DNA of 64,000 bases. Source: an uncultured Sphingobacteriales bacterium (lineage in GTDB: Bacteria > Bacteroidota > Bacteroidia > Chitinophagales > Chitinophagaceae). The notes under the pieces are model-generated. The model saw only the letters and a list, made by a program, of their open reading frames with translations, was not told the origin of the DNA and did no database searches. The translations under genes were made by a program, and so were the position numbers. Within the stretch, counting starts at the first letter, position 1. Every line of letters starts with the position of its first letter. Where the stretch lies: assembly GCA_937991535.1 (NCBI GenBank), contig CALKHN010000110.1, positions 1-64,000 on the forward strand, given 5' to 3'. Of this stretch, positions 8,764 through 17,875 are shown piece after piece.

Positions 8764-9534
8764 CTATAAAAATTTTCTAGCAAGGTTATTATATGAGGTT
8801 TTTCTACTTTTAATATTAGACTTGTTTAATTTGCTCAAATATTTGTCATACGACAAACTTTCCCACAAGTGAAAACTGTAAGCATTCGAAAAAACAAGGC
8901 ATTCTTCAAAAAGCATTTTCAAATCTTTTTCTGTATAAGATGGATAAAAAAAACTTGATTCCGGCTCTATATGAACCAAATTAGGAAATAATTTCGCTAA
9001 GCGAAGTGGCACAGCTACTGAATGTTCTGACCAGTATTTGTCTTTCCCTTTAGATCTGAAAGATACATACGAGCTTAACCAATAGCCAATAAAAGCATTT
9101 TTCTTTGATGCCATTATAACAGCATTACACAAGCCATATTCAATCCCATACAGATTCTCCCTACCTAATACCAAATCATATTTAAACAAGGGTGCAAATG
9201 GTTTAACACAAATAGTATCAATATCTAAATAAATGCCACCATATTTAAACAAAATTATTAACCTTAAGACGTCCGCCTTGTGGGCACACGTATATAACTT
9301 GTTTCCAAATATTTGTCGCGGAACAGACACCTGCACAGGTTCCACAAATTCCTTTGCGCGTTCCCACCAGACACCATTAGGTTCGTATTTATAATATAAA
9401 TAGATTTTTTTAGGTCTGTTTATTTCAAAGGATGACCTAATTGCTATAAAATGAAAAATAGAAAATGGTATACCCCCATAATTTTTTTCAAGTCCAAAAA
9501 TGAAATGTATAATGTTGGGTATTTTATTTTCCAT
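8764..9534 (-). CDS. Glycosyltransferase with sugar-binding DXD motif (GT32-like)
   Basis: A 256-aa protein starting IPNIIHFIFG, with KADVLRLIILFKYGGIYLDID around residues 83-103. The YGGIYLDID block is the nucleotide-sugar and metal-binding DXD of the Gly_transf_sug (Och1/capsular polysaccharide) group, so a role in transferring a sugar to a surface polysaccharide or glycoprotein is likely; donor and acceptor are unknown. It is followed upstream on the same strand by the FkbM-like methyltransferase, 56 bp away, probably one operon. This two-gene remnant sits next to an IS3 copy and may be the rest of a larger glycan locus. Confidence 0.85.
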   Translation of the reverse strand: MENKIPNIIHFIFGLEKNYGGIPFSIFHFIAIRSSFEINRPKKIYLYYKYEPNGVWWERAKEFVEPVQVSVPRQIFGNKLYTCAHKADVLRLIILFKYGGIYLDIDTICVKPFAPLFKYDLVLGRENLYGIEYGLCNAVIMASKKNAFIGYWLSSYVSFRSKGKDKYWSEHSVAVPLRLAKLFPNLVHIEPESSFFYPSYTEKDLKMLFEECLVFSNAYSFHLWESLSYDKYLSKLNKSNIKSRKTSYNNLARKFL

Positions 9535-9590
9535 TCGTAGTAATTAACCATTAAATCTCATCTATTTTGCGATACAATGCAACAAGATAG

Positions 9591-10433
9591 TCATTGTGAA
9601 GCTAAAAAAGAAAGTGAATAATCAGGTTTATCCGGATTATTTGGGAAGTCCAGCCCTTTGATAGGATAAACATTATCCTCGTCAAGTAAATCACTCTTTA
9701 AAATCCCGTTCTTTCTGACAAAAGTGATCTCAAGCACATCAGAAAAAATAACATTATCTTTTCCATTATTTTTAAAATCGTATACTGTAAATATTTCTGA
9801 ATAGTTGTTACAATGAATGTGCACTATAAAATACTTGTTCTGCAGCCGTTCAATAATTTTTTTGAACTCAAGAAGTCGATTTTTCAAATCGTGAAATTCT
9901 ATTACCATCTGATTAACATTCCACAACTGGTCATAAAAAATATCGTCAGAAAATATCTCATATTCTGCTCCCTCAATGTCAATTTTTAGAAACAATTGAC
10001 TTGTCAGAAGAGAAAATCTGGTTTTATGATTTAGAAAAGTGTTGTACAAATTACTAGATGTATTGGAAATGCCTTCTTTGATAAACAAAATCTCTCTCGA
10101 GGCTAAATTCTTTATATGAGTATTCCATTGATTTCCGGCACGAATATAATAGTACATACTTTTGAATTTCAGTCTAAAAAGCATTCTTCTTAATCTGTCG
10201 GCATCTAGAGGGCTTTTTTGATACATTGTCGGATCAAACATCAAAACCTTTCTTGTAGTAATTTGGTTAAAATCTTCTTCGAATGCTGTATCCCAACCTA
10301 CTCCATAGCTGACTAAAACATCAGTTTCAGCTAATATACGTTGATAAACTACGTAGCCACCATCACGATTATTACCAAGCCGAACTTTTCCTTTAACAGG
10401 CAGAGGCTTTAAAAATAGAAATATATTTTTCAT
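9591..10433 (-). CDS. FkbM-family-like SAM-dependent methyltransferase
   Basis: A 280-aa protein. The N-terminal LGNNRDGGYVV stretch and the SYGVGWDTAFEEDF loop fit the SAM-binding region, and LFLKIDIEGAEYEIF is the characteristic FkbM block. A MVIEFHDL strand follows. Family members O-methylate sugars or other small moieties in glycans and polyketides. It is co-oriented with the glycosyltransferase downstream, suggesting a surface-glycan role. The substrate cannot be inferred. Confidence 0.83.
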   Translation of the reverse strand: MKNIFLFLKPLPVKGKVRLGNNRDGGYVVYQRILAETDVLVSYGVGWDTAFEEDFNQITTRKVLMFDPTMYQKSPLDADRLRRMLFRLKFKSMYYYIRAGNQWNTHIKNLASREILFIKEGISNTSSNLYNTFLNHKTRFSLLTSQLFLKIDIEGAEYEIFSDDIFYDQLWNVNQMVIEFHDLKNRLLEFKKIIERLQNKYFIVHIHCNNYSEIFTVYDFKNNGKDNVIFSDVLEITFVRKNGILKSDLLDEDNVYPIKGLDFPNNPDKPDYSLSFLASQ

Positions 10434-10505
10434 CGAAAAGTATGTTTATTCGCTCTTGTTTTTCGTTGAGGAGTAGACAAATAGATTGATCGGAAAATCT
10501 TACTG

Positions 10506-10670
10506 TTAAGTTGAGGTGAAATTGTCGGATATAGTTTTTTGAGTTTTATCTTCGCGTTGCCGTTTGTAAAGTGCCGCTGCCACGCTTTTGCTACCGTGTA
10601 CGATGAAAACGACAAACTCAGCACCTTCTTTTTCATCTCCATTATAGTAGACTTTAAATCGCTTACGCAT
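10506..10670 (-). CDS. Small hypothetical protein
   Basis: A 54-aa frame starting MRKRFKVYYNGDEKEGAEFV. The sequence looks protein-like at its start (strand-forming VYYN, FVVFIVHG) but ends in a low-complexity charged tail, so it may be a truncated gene. The frame can be extended back to 10763. A second minus-strand frame overlaps it (10430-10642), and I prefer this one only for its composition. No family recognised. Confidence 0.3.
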   Translation of the reverse strand: MRKRFKVYYNGDEKEGAEFVVFIVHGSKSVAAALYKRQREDKTQKTISDNFTST

Positions 10671-10763
10671 ATTTTTTACCTTTTGCTTTGGGAACCCAAT
10701 AGCAATTTGATGACTAAATTTAATAAAAAGTTCAATATTAATAGAACTATTAAACATAGCCAT

Positions 10764-11300
10764 ATACCCATACGTTAAAGCCCAATATTCATAAAATTAA
10801 ACAATAATTTTATCTGAAAAGAAAGGATTGAGTTACAAAAGTTGAAAAGAAAATGGCATTGAAATAATGCCTATGGCCCAAAGTATTTATTTGGTTTCCA
10901 ATTTAATTTTTGAGGATAATATACCCCTATTAAATTTAAGATGAATGGAAATAATGAACTTGGATATTTTCTGACGTATATGAAGAAGGATGGTCCAAAG
11001 TACTAAGCGTAATTGCTAAACCACGAATTAATTTTATGACAAAAGCTTTGCAACAAGAATCCCACGTCTATTGGGAACATTACTAGGTCATTGTGGCAAG
11101 CTGTCCATCTGATATTTGAATAAAGATACTCATCATAACAATCTTTTAAACTAACTCTCAACAATCTGTATTCTGAACTGACTTCTATTTTTTCTCGCTT
11201 AATGATATAGGTTCTTTTGCGGTTGTTGTGATAATCAATTGAAACTCAGCATAGACTTATCCCTGAAGGGACTTGAATCAGCGACTCTCTGATTAACAGA
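10764..11300. other. Gene-free interval with a tRNA-like scrap
   Basis: No open gene is supported. At 11261-11299 the minus strand resembles the 3' half of a tRNA (anticodon-like GTTAAT and T-loop-like TTCAAGT), but the T stem does not pair, so it is at best a decayed piece. The rest is AT-rich. Confidence 0.4.
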
Positions 11301-11897
11301 TTAAACTGTCACTTTTCTGAATGTAAGGTTTATTCTTGCTCTCATAGGAACAGTTGATTTTGCAATCCGGTGCTCCCAGCCTTTCTGCAGTTCGCCCTTC
11401 ATTAGCAGCAAAGAACCATGCTCCAGCTTTATTGAATACTGTTGGCTGTGATCTTTCTTACTGCGAAAATCAAAGTTTCTTTCCTGTCCGATGCTTACTG
11501 AAGCAATATCTGTTTTCACACCCGGAATAGTGTCTTTATCCGCATGCCACGCCACTGAATCGTTACCGTCCCGGTAATAGTTTAAGAGCACTCCCTGAAA
11601 GGTGACACCGGTAAAGTGTTCGATACGCTTTTTTAAATCATATAGTTCTGGTAGCCAGGGTAGTACCTCCCGTTTGCCTTCATCGCGTTGTCGTTTGTCT
11701 CCATACCAGGCAGATAAACGGGGAGTGATCACTTCTTTGTCATACATGATCACCTTGTGCTGCTGCCACGGAACTATTTGTAGCAGAAGATTGAGTAACC
11801 GGTCGCCTTCTTCCTGGCTGATAAAGCCGGGCGTATAAGTGAGCAGATCTTCGGGTAAAGCAAGCTGCGCTGTATCGTCGAATAATTTTTGCTGCAT
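11301..11897 (-). CDS. AlkB-like 2OG-Fe(II) dioxygenase
   Basis: A 198-aa protein of the AlkB type, which oxidatively removes alkyl lesions from DNA or RNA bases using Fe(II) and 2-oxoglutarate. The metal ligands are visible: WHADKD (His and Asp near residues 117-119) and WEHRI (His near 174), and the 2OG-binding Arg is in RARINLTFR at the end. LLNYYRDGNDSVAWHADKD is the standard AlkB block. The gene follows dnaE2 by 6 bases on the same strand, so direct alkylation repair appears to be co-expressed with the translesion mutasome. Confidence 0.93.
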   Translation of the reverse strand: MQQKLFDDTAQLALPEDLLTYTPGFISQEEGDRLLNLLLQIVPWQQHKVIMYDKEVITPRLSAWYGDKRQRDEGKREVLPWLPELYDLKKRIEHFTGVTFQGVLLNYYRDGNDSVAWHADKDTIPGVKTDIASVSIGQERNFDFRSKKDHSQQYSIKLEHGSLLLMKGELQKGWEHRIAKSTVPMRARINLTFRKVTV

Positions 11898-11903
11898 ATT
11901 TAC

Positions 11904-14900
11904 TTATTTAAAATCTCGAGAAGGAAACAAGCTTCCCTGAGTTACCTTTTTAGAAACACCCCTGCTGTCCGCTGTACGCAATTCCCCGTCCTTCTCATCT
12001 GCCCTGCAAAGCGCCAGTACATGCGGGTCTTCATTACCGGAAGGAATCAGCTTCCGCAGTAAGTGGGAAAGGTTATAACATTGCTGTACAACCACGTGAA
12101 TCACTTCACCTTCGCGTTGCAGCTTGCCGGCTACCATAAGCAGCCTTGACTGTAATATTTCCTTCCGGTATTTATCAAAGAGTTGCCGGAACACTACAAG
12201 GTTGGCGCTGCCGGTTTCATCTTCAATAGTGATAAAACAGATGCCGCTGGCAGTACCGGGGCGTTGCCGCACGAGCACAAGACCGGCTACCATTACAGGA
12301 GCGCCATCCGGCATATCGTTCAGTTCTGCTGTTGAAACAATCTGCTGGCTCTTCAGTTGCGCTCTTACAAAACTAACGGGATGAGCTTTGAGAGAAAGGG
12401 AAAGACTGCTGTAATCCTGTACTACGTGTTCAGAAGCTGTCATTTCAGGAAGCGTAACGTGTTGTTCTATGGCACTCTCAGAGGCTTGTCCTTTAAATAC
12501 ACCAGTAGGATGATCAGCAAGCGAGCTAATTTCCCACAGTGCTTTTCTTCGGTCAAGGCCAATAGATCGAAAGGCGTCTGCATCTGCGAGCTTTTCTATG
12601 GCAGTGATAGAGATACCTGCATCTACGATTTCATTGATAGAAGTAAACATTTTTTTCCTGGCTGCTACGAGTTTGATCATATCGTCTTCCCGCAAACCCT
12701 TCACCTGCCGGAAGCCTAAACGAAGGGCGCAGTATTCACCATCCTTTTCTTCCAGTGTGCTATCCCATTCAGAATGATTGATGTCCACCGGGCGCACCTT
12801 CACGTCATGCTTCTGCGCATCTTTAACAATTTGAGCAGGTGCATAAAAACCCATTGGTTGGCTATTGAGCAATCCACATGCAAATACATCGGGGTAATAA
12901 CATTTCAGCCAACTGGATATATATACCAGAAGTGCAAAACTGACCGCATGACTTTCGGGAAAACCGTAAGAACCAAAGCCTTCGAGTTGTTTAAAAACTC
13001 GTTCTGCATATTCCTGTGTATATCCGTTCTTCAGCATTCCCCCGATCAGTTTATCATGAAATTGCTTAACCATGCCTTGCGCTTTGAAAGTCGCCATGCT
13101 CCTGCGTAAAGCATCCGCTTCCGCAGGTGTAAATCCTGCTGCCACGATGGCAATTTCCATCGCCTGTTCCTGGAAAAGCGGAACCCCGAGCGTTCTTCCT
13201 AAAATTTCTTTTAGAGCCTCAGATGGATATTCCACTGGTTCCTGCCCGTTGCGGCGGCGCAGGTAAGGATGCACCATATCGCCCTGTATCGGCCCGGGCC
13301 GCACAATCGCTACCTCAATTACTAAATCGTAAAAACACCGGGGCTTCAGTCTTGGCAGCATGGACATCTGCGCCCGGCTTTCGATCTGGAACACACCAAT
13401 GGTATCAGCATGGCAGATCATATCGTATACCTTCGGATCATCCTGCGGAATATTTGCCAGCGTCAAATCAAGACTATAATGTTGTTTTGCGAGATCAAAA
13501 CATTTGCGGATACAGGTGAGCATCCCGAGCGCTAACACATCAATCTTTAACAGCCCCAGCGCATCTATGTCATCCTTATTCCATTCTATATTCGTCCTGT
13601 TTTCCATGCGGGCATTCAGGATAGGACATATATAGGAGAGTTTATTCTGTGAAATGACGAATCCACCTGTGTGCTGACCTAACTGGCGGGGAAAGCCTAT
13701 GTATTGTCTTGTCAGTTCCAATACTTTTTTGAGATGCGGATCATCAGGATTCAGTCCCGCTTCCCGGATACGCTCTTCCTGAACACCTTCCCCATGCGTG
13801 CTGCTCAAGCCGGCAAGCACATCAATCATATCTGCTGACAATCCCATCGCTTTGGCAACGTCCCGTATGGCTCCTTTGTAATGTACCTGCGTGACTGTAG
13901 CAACAATGCCGGAGCGGTCTCGCCCAAATTTCCCGTAAATGTATTGCATCACTTCTTCCCGGCGCTCATGCTCGAAATCCACATCCACATCCGGCGGTTC
14001 ATCGCGGGCATCCGACATAAAACGCGCAAACAACAATTTGAACTTGGAAGGGTCTACGGAAGTAATGCCCAGGCAATAGCAGATCACCGAATTAGCAGCA
14101 GAGCCACGACCCTGGCAGAGAATTTTATTGGTTCTTGCAAACTGTACAAAATCATAGATCGTCAAAAAATACGCGGCATAATTTTTACGCTCCATAAAAT
14201 CCAGCTCATATTCAATGGACTTCCTGATCTTTTCAGGAATAGTTTCACCAAATTTTTCCTTAGCGCCCTGCCATACAAAGTGCGCCAATTGCTGATCAGG
14301 TGTACGCCCTTCAGAAGTGATCTCCTGCGGGTAAACATATTTTAGTTCATTAAGAGAAAAGGTACATGCACTTACAATATCCTGTGTCCGTATAATTGCA
14401 TCCGGGTATTGCCGAAACAACCGCAGCATTTCTTGCTCTGGTTTTAAAAACCGTTCTGCATTCTGACATAACAAATAACCTGCATTGTAAATGGTTTTCT
14501 TTTCACGGATGCAGGTGAGGATATCCTGCAGCCGCCGACGCTCATTGTCATGGTAATGCACATCATTGGTGGCAAGTAAAGGAATTTGGTAACGATCAGA
14601 CAATTCCGAAAGCCGGTAGAGCTTTTTAATATCATCACCCTGATAGGATCGGGTTGCCGTTAAGTAGACTTGCCCTTGTAAATTATCGCGGTATTTCTGT
14701 AAAGCCTGCTTGAATGAGTCGCCATATTCGAAGTTTGCATTCAGTTGGGACGGCGGTATGACCGCGAACAAAATGCCTTCTTTATGCGCGTATACATCTT
14801 TTGTATAAAGTTCACACTTTCCTTTCTCTGTGCGTAGATTGCCCGTGGTCAATAGGTGTGACAGGCGCGAATACCCCTGCAGGTTAGTAGGATATGCCAG

Positions 14901-15125
14901 CAGGGAAGGCCCGTCTTTCAGATCAAGACAGCACCCCACGATGATGCGTATACCGCTGGCTTTAGCAGCAGTGTGAGCGCGTACTATGCCTGCGAGAGTA
15001 TTATGATCTGTAATGGCAATTTCAGTATAACCCAGGGCCGCCGCCTGTGCTACCAGTTCTTCCGGATGGGAACCGCCTCTTAAGAAACTAAAATTGGTCG
15101 TGACCTGTAATTCTGTGTACTGCAT
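11904..15125 (-). CDS. dnaE2: Error-prone DNA polymerase DnaE2
   Basis: A C-family polymerase of 1073 aa from the chosen start (MQYTELQVTTNFSFLRGG); the frame runs back to 15170 but that overlaps imuB and lacks family similarity. Domain order is an N-terminal PHP domain (FSFLRGGSHPEEL, ITDHNTL), palm with PDVDVDFEHER and CQGRGSAANS, finger regions, and a C-terminal OB fold (VMVAGLVLVRQRPGTASG). DnaE2 performs mutagenic translesion synthesis together with ImuA and ImuB. The gene starts 17 bases after the imuB stop, within an imuA-imuB-dnaE2-alkB operon. Confidence 0.96.
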   Translation of the reverse strand: MQYTELQVTTNFSFLRGGSHPEELVAQAAALGYTEIAITDHNTLAGIVRAHTAAKASGIRIIVGCCLDLKDGPSLLAYPTNLQGYSRLSHLLTTGNLRTEKGKCELYTKDVYAHKEGILFAVIPPSQLNANFEYGDSFKQALQKYRDNLQGQVYLTATRSYQGDDIKKLYRLSELSDRYQIPLLATNDVHYHDNERRRLQDILTCIREKKTIYNAGYLLCQNAERFLKPEQEMLRLFRQYPDAIIRTQDIVSACTFSLNELKYVYPQEITSEGRTPDQQLAHFVWQGAKEKFGETIPEKIRKSIEYELDFMERKNYAAYFLTIYDFVQFARTNKILCQGRGSAANSVICYCLGITSVDPSKFKLLFARFMSDARDEPPDVDVDFEHERREEVMQYIYGKFGRDRSGIVATVTQVHYKGAIRDVAKAMGLSADMIDVLAGLSSTHGEGVQEERIREAGLNPDDPHLKKVLELTRQYIGFPRQLGQHTGGFVISQNKLSYICPILNARMENRTNIEWNKDDIDALGLLKIDVLALGMLTCIRKCFDLAKQHYSLDLTLANIPQDDPKVYDMICHADTIGVFQIESRAQMSMLPRLKPRCFYDLVIEVAIVRPGPIQGDMVHPYLRRRNGQEPVEYPSEALKEILGRTLGVPLFQEQAMEIAIVAAGFTPAEADALRRSMATFKAQGMVKQFHDKLIGGMLKNGYTQEYAERVFKQLEGFGSYGFPESHAVSFALLVYISSWLKCYYPDVFACGLLNSQPMGFYAPAQIVKDAQKHDVKVRPVDINHSEWDSTLEEKDGEYCALRLGFRQVKGLREDDMIKLVAARKKMFTSINEIVDAGISITAIEKLADADAFRSIGLDRRKALWEISSLADHPTGVFKGQASESAIEQHVTLPEMTASEHVVQDYSSLSLSLKAHPVSFVRAQLKSQQIVSTAELNDMPDGAPVMVAGLVLVRQRPGTASGICFITIEDETGSANLVVFRQLFDKYRKEILQSRLLMVAGKLQREGEVIHVVVQQCYNLSHLLRKLIPSGNEDPHVLALCRADEKDGELRTADSRGVSKKVTQGSLFPSRDFK

Positions 15126-15142
15126 ACTTCCTCTTTTCTTTT

Positions 15143-16642
15143 TCACGGAAAAAATCCGTGTAAATACCATTGATGCGGTTTGTCGCCGGTATAATGTCCC
15201 AACCGGAAAAGCCAGTACCGCTCGCCTATTTCATCTTCCACGATATAGTAATCTCTATGTTCGCCTTCCTGTATCCACCATTCCTGCTCTATGCGTTCAG
15301 GGCCATCTGCTTTTTTAATAGTATGTAGTTTTCCTTTATACCGGAAGTGCATCGGCGGGTAATCTGGTATTGGTGCTGCTACCTCTACCGGTTCCGGTAT
15401 GGACAATAGCCGCACAGGGCGAGGCCGGTCTTTGCGCCACGTAGTTGCTGGTTGTTCACCAAGTTCTTTAGCTTCCCTGAAAGACCGCTCCGGCCAGTAA
15501 TGTTCCTCCGGTAAATAGCGATATACAATACCCTTGCCGAGCTTCCCCGTGAGCTGATCCAATAGCTGCGCGAGACGTGTGTCATTCACGGTACTGTTAT
15601 GCCAGAGCGCTTCCTGTGAAGACCGGGCAATTTCTACATTCGGTGCTTCAAGCACAAACAACTCAATGCCGAGTGCCGGTTTGATTTGGTCAATTTTTAA
15701 TTCAAATAGTTTGAATAAATGAATGGGCTGTTGGGAAGGCAGATGCGTGCCGATCTCAATCTGCTGCACTTCACCATCAATGCGGTAGGCTTTGAACACT
15801 GCTTTACGGATACCTTTGCCTTCTTTTACCAGACGCTCACATAAGGTATTTAGTAATTGCTGTAAGGCTATCTCAATACCTGACCGTGTAACAATCGGTT
15901 CCAGACAAGGCAAACGTTCCCGGAAAGGTTCAATGGGTTGCAATGGAATTAACGGTTCATCTTTCCAGCCAAACGCCTGATCCATACGGTCAAGCAGTCC
16001 TATTCCAAAACGCCGGCGAAGGATAGAACGACCCATATTGATAAAATGACTGATGGTATATAAGCCCAATTTTTGTAAACGTTCAACGGTAACTAGTTCC
16101 AATCGTAATGCTGCCGGAGGTAATGGTAATAAAGCAGCTCTTTCTTCGCCGGATGGTGCAACAGCAATAGGCTGTTTTACATAGCGGGTAAGCGCCCATG
16201 CAGCCCCAATGGTGCCGGCAATGGCAATACGGGTGGTATAGCCAAAACCTTTTAGCCGGTTTTGTATATCGGCTGCATATTTTTCTTCCCCTCCCCACAA
16301 ATGCGCACATCCGCTGATATCTAAGAATAGCCCATCCGGCAGATCAGTAGCCGCAACCGGTGTGTACCGGATGCACCAATGCCCAAGACCGGTAAGCAGT
16401 TGCAGGGGAAGCTGCGGCTCATCATCCAGTACCTGTATGTTTGCTACCAACGCTCTTGCATCGGCAACAGCCATCCCTATTGATATTCCCTGTTTTTGCG
16501 CCGCCAGACATGCGGCAGTAATGCGCATCCGGCCATGATCCGGTGCTGCCACTACAAAAAGAGTGTCCTTCAAATGAGGCCGGCGGCGAAGCATCCCGTC
16601 CGCTAATAAATGCGGAAACCATATTGCCATCAAACGCTTCAT
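15143..16642 (-). CDS. imuB: ImuB, Y-family polymerase-like mutasome subunit
   Basis: A 499-aa protein from MKRLMAIWFPHL. The Y-family fold is recognisable: ISIGMAVADARAL, GLFLDISGCAHLWGG, the helix-hairpin-helix thumb around LQKLGLYTISHFINMGRSIL and a little-finger region. The first catalytic acid position is replaced (AIWFPHL instead of a DMDAF-type motif), as expected for catalytically dead ImuB, which recruits DnaE2 to the sliding clamp. The C-terminal extension (ERYWLFRLG...HGFFP) is typical. The start lies 2 bases from the imuA stop, so the two are probably translationally coupled. Confidence 0.94.
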   Translation of the reverse strand: MKRLMAIWFPHLLADGMLRRRPHLKDTLFVVAAPDHGRMRITAACLAAQKQGISIGMAVADARALVANIQVLDDEPQLPLQLLTGLGHWCIRYTPVAATDLPDGLFLDISGCAHLWGGEEKYAADIQNRLKGFGYTTRIAIAGTIGAAWALTRYVKQPIAVAPSGEERAALLPLPPAALRLELVTVERLQKLGLYTISHFINMGRSILRRRFGIGLLDRMDQAFGWKDEPLIPLQPIEPFRERLPCLEPIVTRSGIEIALQQLLNTLCERLVKEGKGIRKAVFKAYRIDGEVQQIEIGTHLPSQQPIHLFKLFELKIDQIKPALGIELFVLEAPNVEIARSSQEALWHNSTVNDTRLAQLLDQLTGKLGKGIVYRYLPEEHYWPERSFREAKELGEQPATTWRKDRPRPVRLLSIPEPVEVAAPIPDYPPMHFRYKGKLHTIKKADGPERIEQEWWIQEGEHRDYYIVEDEIGERYWLFRLGHYTGDKPHQWYLHGFFP

Positions 16643-16643
16643 A

Positions 16644-17378
16644 CTACCCGATTTTTCGCAGAAGCGTTTGTGAAGAAATAAGAGATGTATCGGGTAGTGC
16701 GTGGAAATGCCCGTCCATCCACACCAACTGCCAGGATCCTGGCTTTCCACCCCGGATTTTTTGTAGCTCTACGTTCCAGCATGGAAATCCTATGCCGGGC
16801 ATCCCGTCCGGGTAATAGCTGGCAAGGGAACTGATCTGCCAGCGACCAACGCAGGCGGTAGGATGCAGTTTGCGCGGTTGCTGTCTTAACACAAAACCGG
16901 TGACGCCGCTTTTCTCCACTGCCAGTTGCAGGCGGCGAGAAACAGTGAAGTTCAGATCAGGCAATTCACTCACTACGCCTGCCAGCCCTTCCACCTGTAA
17001 GGCGGCTTCCATCGCCCAGCAGATGTCCTTTTCTTTTTTTAAATGAATAAATAACACACGCTCAGGCTCAATGCCAAAGGCTTTTAGTCCCGGAGGAAAT
17101 ATTATTTTTTCCTGGCTTATCCACACGCAGCACCCGCCGTTTTGCATGAGACTACCCAAGATGCCGGCAATAAACCCCGAACTGGCGGCGGTTGCCGCAG
17201 GAGAACCACTGATGTACTCGTGTACTGCACCTGTTGGAAATACTTGTTGAGGAAAAGCATCCAATACCGGGCCCAACTCAACTTTTCCGGCAAGCGGATC
17301 GTTTGCCGGTCGCGGCCCTTGCAGGCGTAAAATATCCTGCTGCAGGCGTGCAACTATATCTTTTTGTACTCCATCCAC
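16644..17378 (-). CDS. imuA: ImuA, RecA-like mutasome protein
   Basis: A 244-aa protein of the ImuA/SulA-RecA-like group. The N-terminus (KDIVARLQQDILRLQG) and the FPTGAVHEYISGSP segment match Bacteroidota ImuA proteins; the Walker A-like loop is degenerate. GRWQISSLASYYPDGMPGIG near residue 190 is a typical C-terminal block. It helps direct ImuB and DnaE2 to damaged DNA. First gene of the operon, directly behind a perfect palindrome at 17389-17411 that is a likely damage-responsive operator. Confidence 0.9.
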   Translation of the reverse strand: MDGVQKDIVARLQQDILRLQGPRPANDPLAGKVELGPVLDAFPQQVFPTGAVHEYISGSPAATAASSGFIAGILGSLMQNGGCCVWISQEKIIFPPGLKAFGIEPERVLFIHLKKEKDICWAMEAALQVEGLAGVVSELPDLNFTVSRRLQLAVEKSGVTGFVLRQQPRKLHPTACVGRWQISSLASYYPDGMPGIGFPCWNVELQKIRGGKPGSWQLVWMDGHFHALPDTSLISSQTLLRKIG

Positions 17379-17388
17379 AAAACAAATA

Positions 17389-17411
17389 TAATACTAAATA
17401 TTTTAGTATTA
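17389..17411. promoter_or_regulatory. Palindromic candidate operator of the imuA operon
   Basis: The sequence TAATACTAAA, TAT spacer, TTTAGTATTA gives perfect 10-bp arms. It lies 11 bases upstream of the imuA start. The position and perfect symmetry suggest a dimeric repressor site, plausibly of the LexA-like or Xre-peptidase SOS regulator, though I know no confirmed Bacteroidota consensus matching it. It could also affect the VOC-dinB genes transcribed the other way. Confidence 0.6.
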
Positions 17412-17491
17412 AACAGCCAATAATATTAGCATATCTTTATGAATGTTTTGCCCAAATAATCAATCGTAATGCTCATAAAATAATACCTGCT

Positions 17492-17848
17492 ATGTTAAAA
17501 AAAATGAGTCCGCAGCTGCTGGTAACTAATCTTGATCAGTCCATTGCTTTTTACACCAGGAAGCTGGGCTTTGAATTAGAGTTCCGGTATGAAGGCTTCT
17601 ACGCAGGTATTATAAAAGACGGATGTTCTATCCATCTTAAGCTGGGCAAGCCCAATATTGAAGAGCGAAAAAACAAAAGAGAGAATAATGATCTGGATAT
17701 TGTGTTTTCCGTAGATGATGTAGAGGCATTATATACGCAACTGCTAAAAGAATCTGTTGATATTGTTCAACCTTTGTGTGAGCAGCCTTATGGCAGGGAG
17801 TTTTACATTGCTGATCCGGAAGGCTATATAATAGCCTTTCTCCAGTGA
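17492..17848 (+). CDS. VOC-superfamily (glyoxalase/bleomycin-resistance-like) protein
   Basis: A 118-aa protein from MLKKMSPQLLVTNL; the open frame upstream overlaps imuA and is rejected. It has the paired beta-alpha-beta-beta-beta modules of the VOC fold: VTNLDQSIAFYTRKLGFELEFR at the start and EFYIADPEGYIIAF at the end, with a Glu-type metal ligand position near EFYIADPEG. It may bind or detoxify a small electrophile or antibiotic. It precedes dinB by 27 bases and is probably co-transcribed with it. Confidence 0.88.
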   Translation: MLKKMSPQLLVTNLDQSIAFYTRKLGFELEFRYEGFYAGIIKDGCSIHLKLGKPNIEERKNKRENNDLDIVFSVDDVEALYTQLLKESVDIVQPLCEQPYGREFYIADPEGYIIAFLQ

Positions 17849-17875
17849 TATTTTGTCAGACAGAAAAATAAACAA

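Noticed and set aside
10430..10642. Minus-strand frame of 70 codons overlapping the small hypothetical gene
   Set aside because: Low-complexity basic composition; the alternative frame in the same interval is more protein-like.
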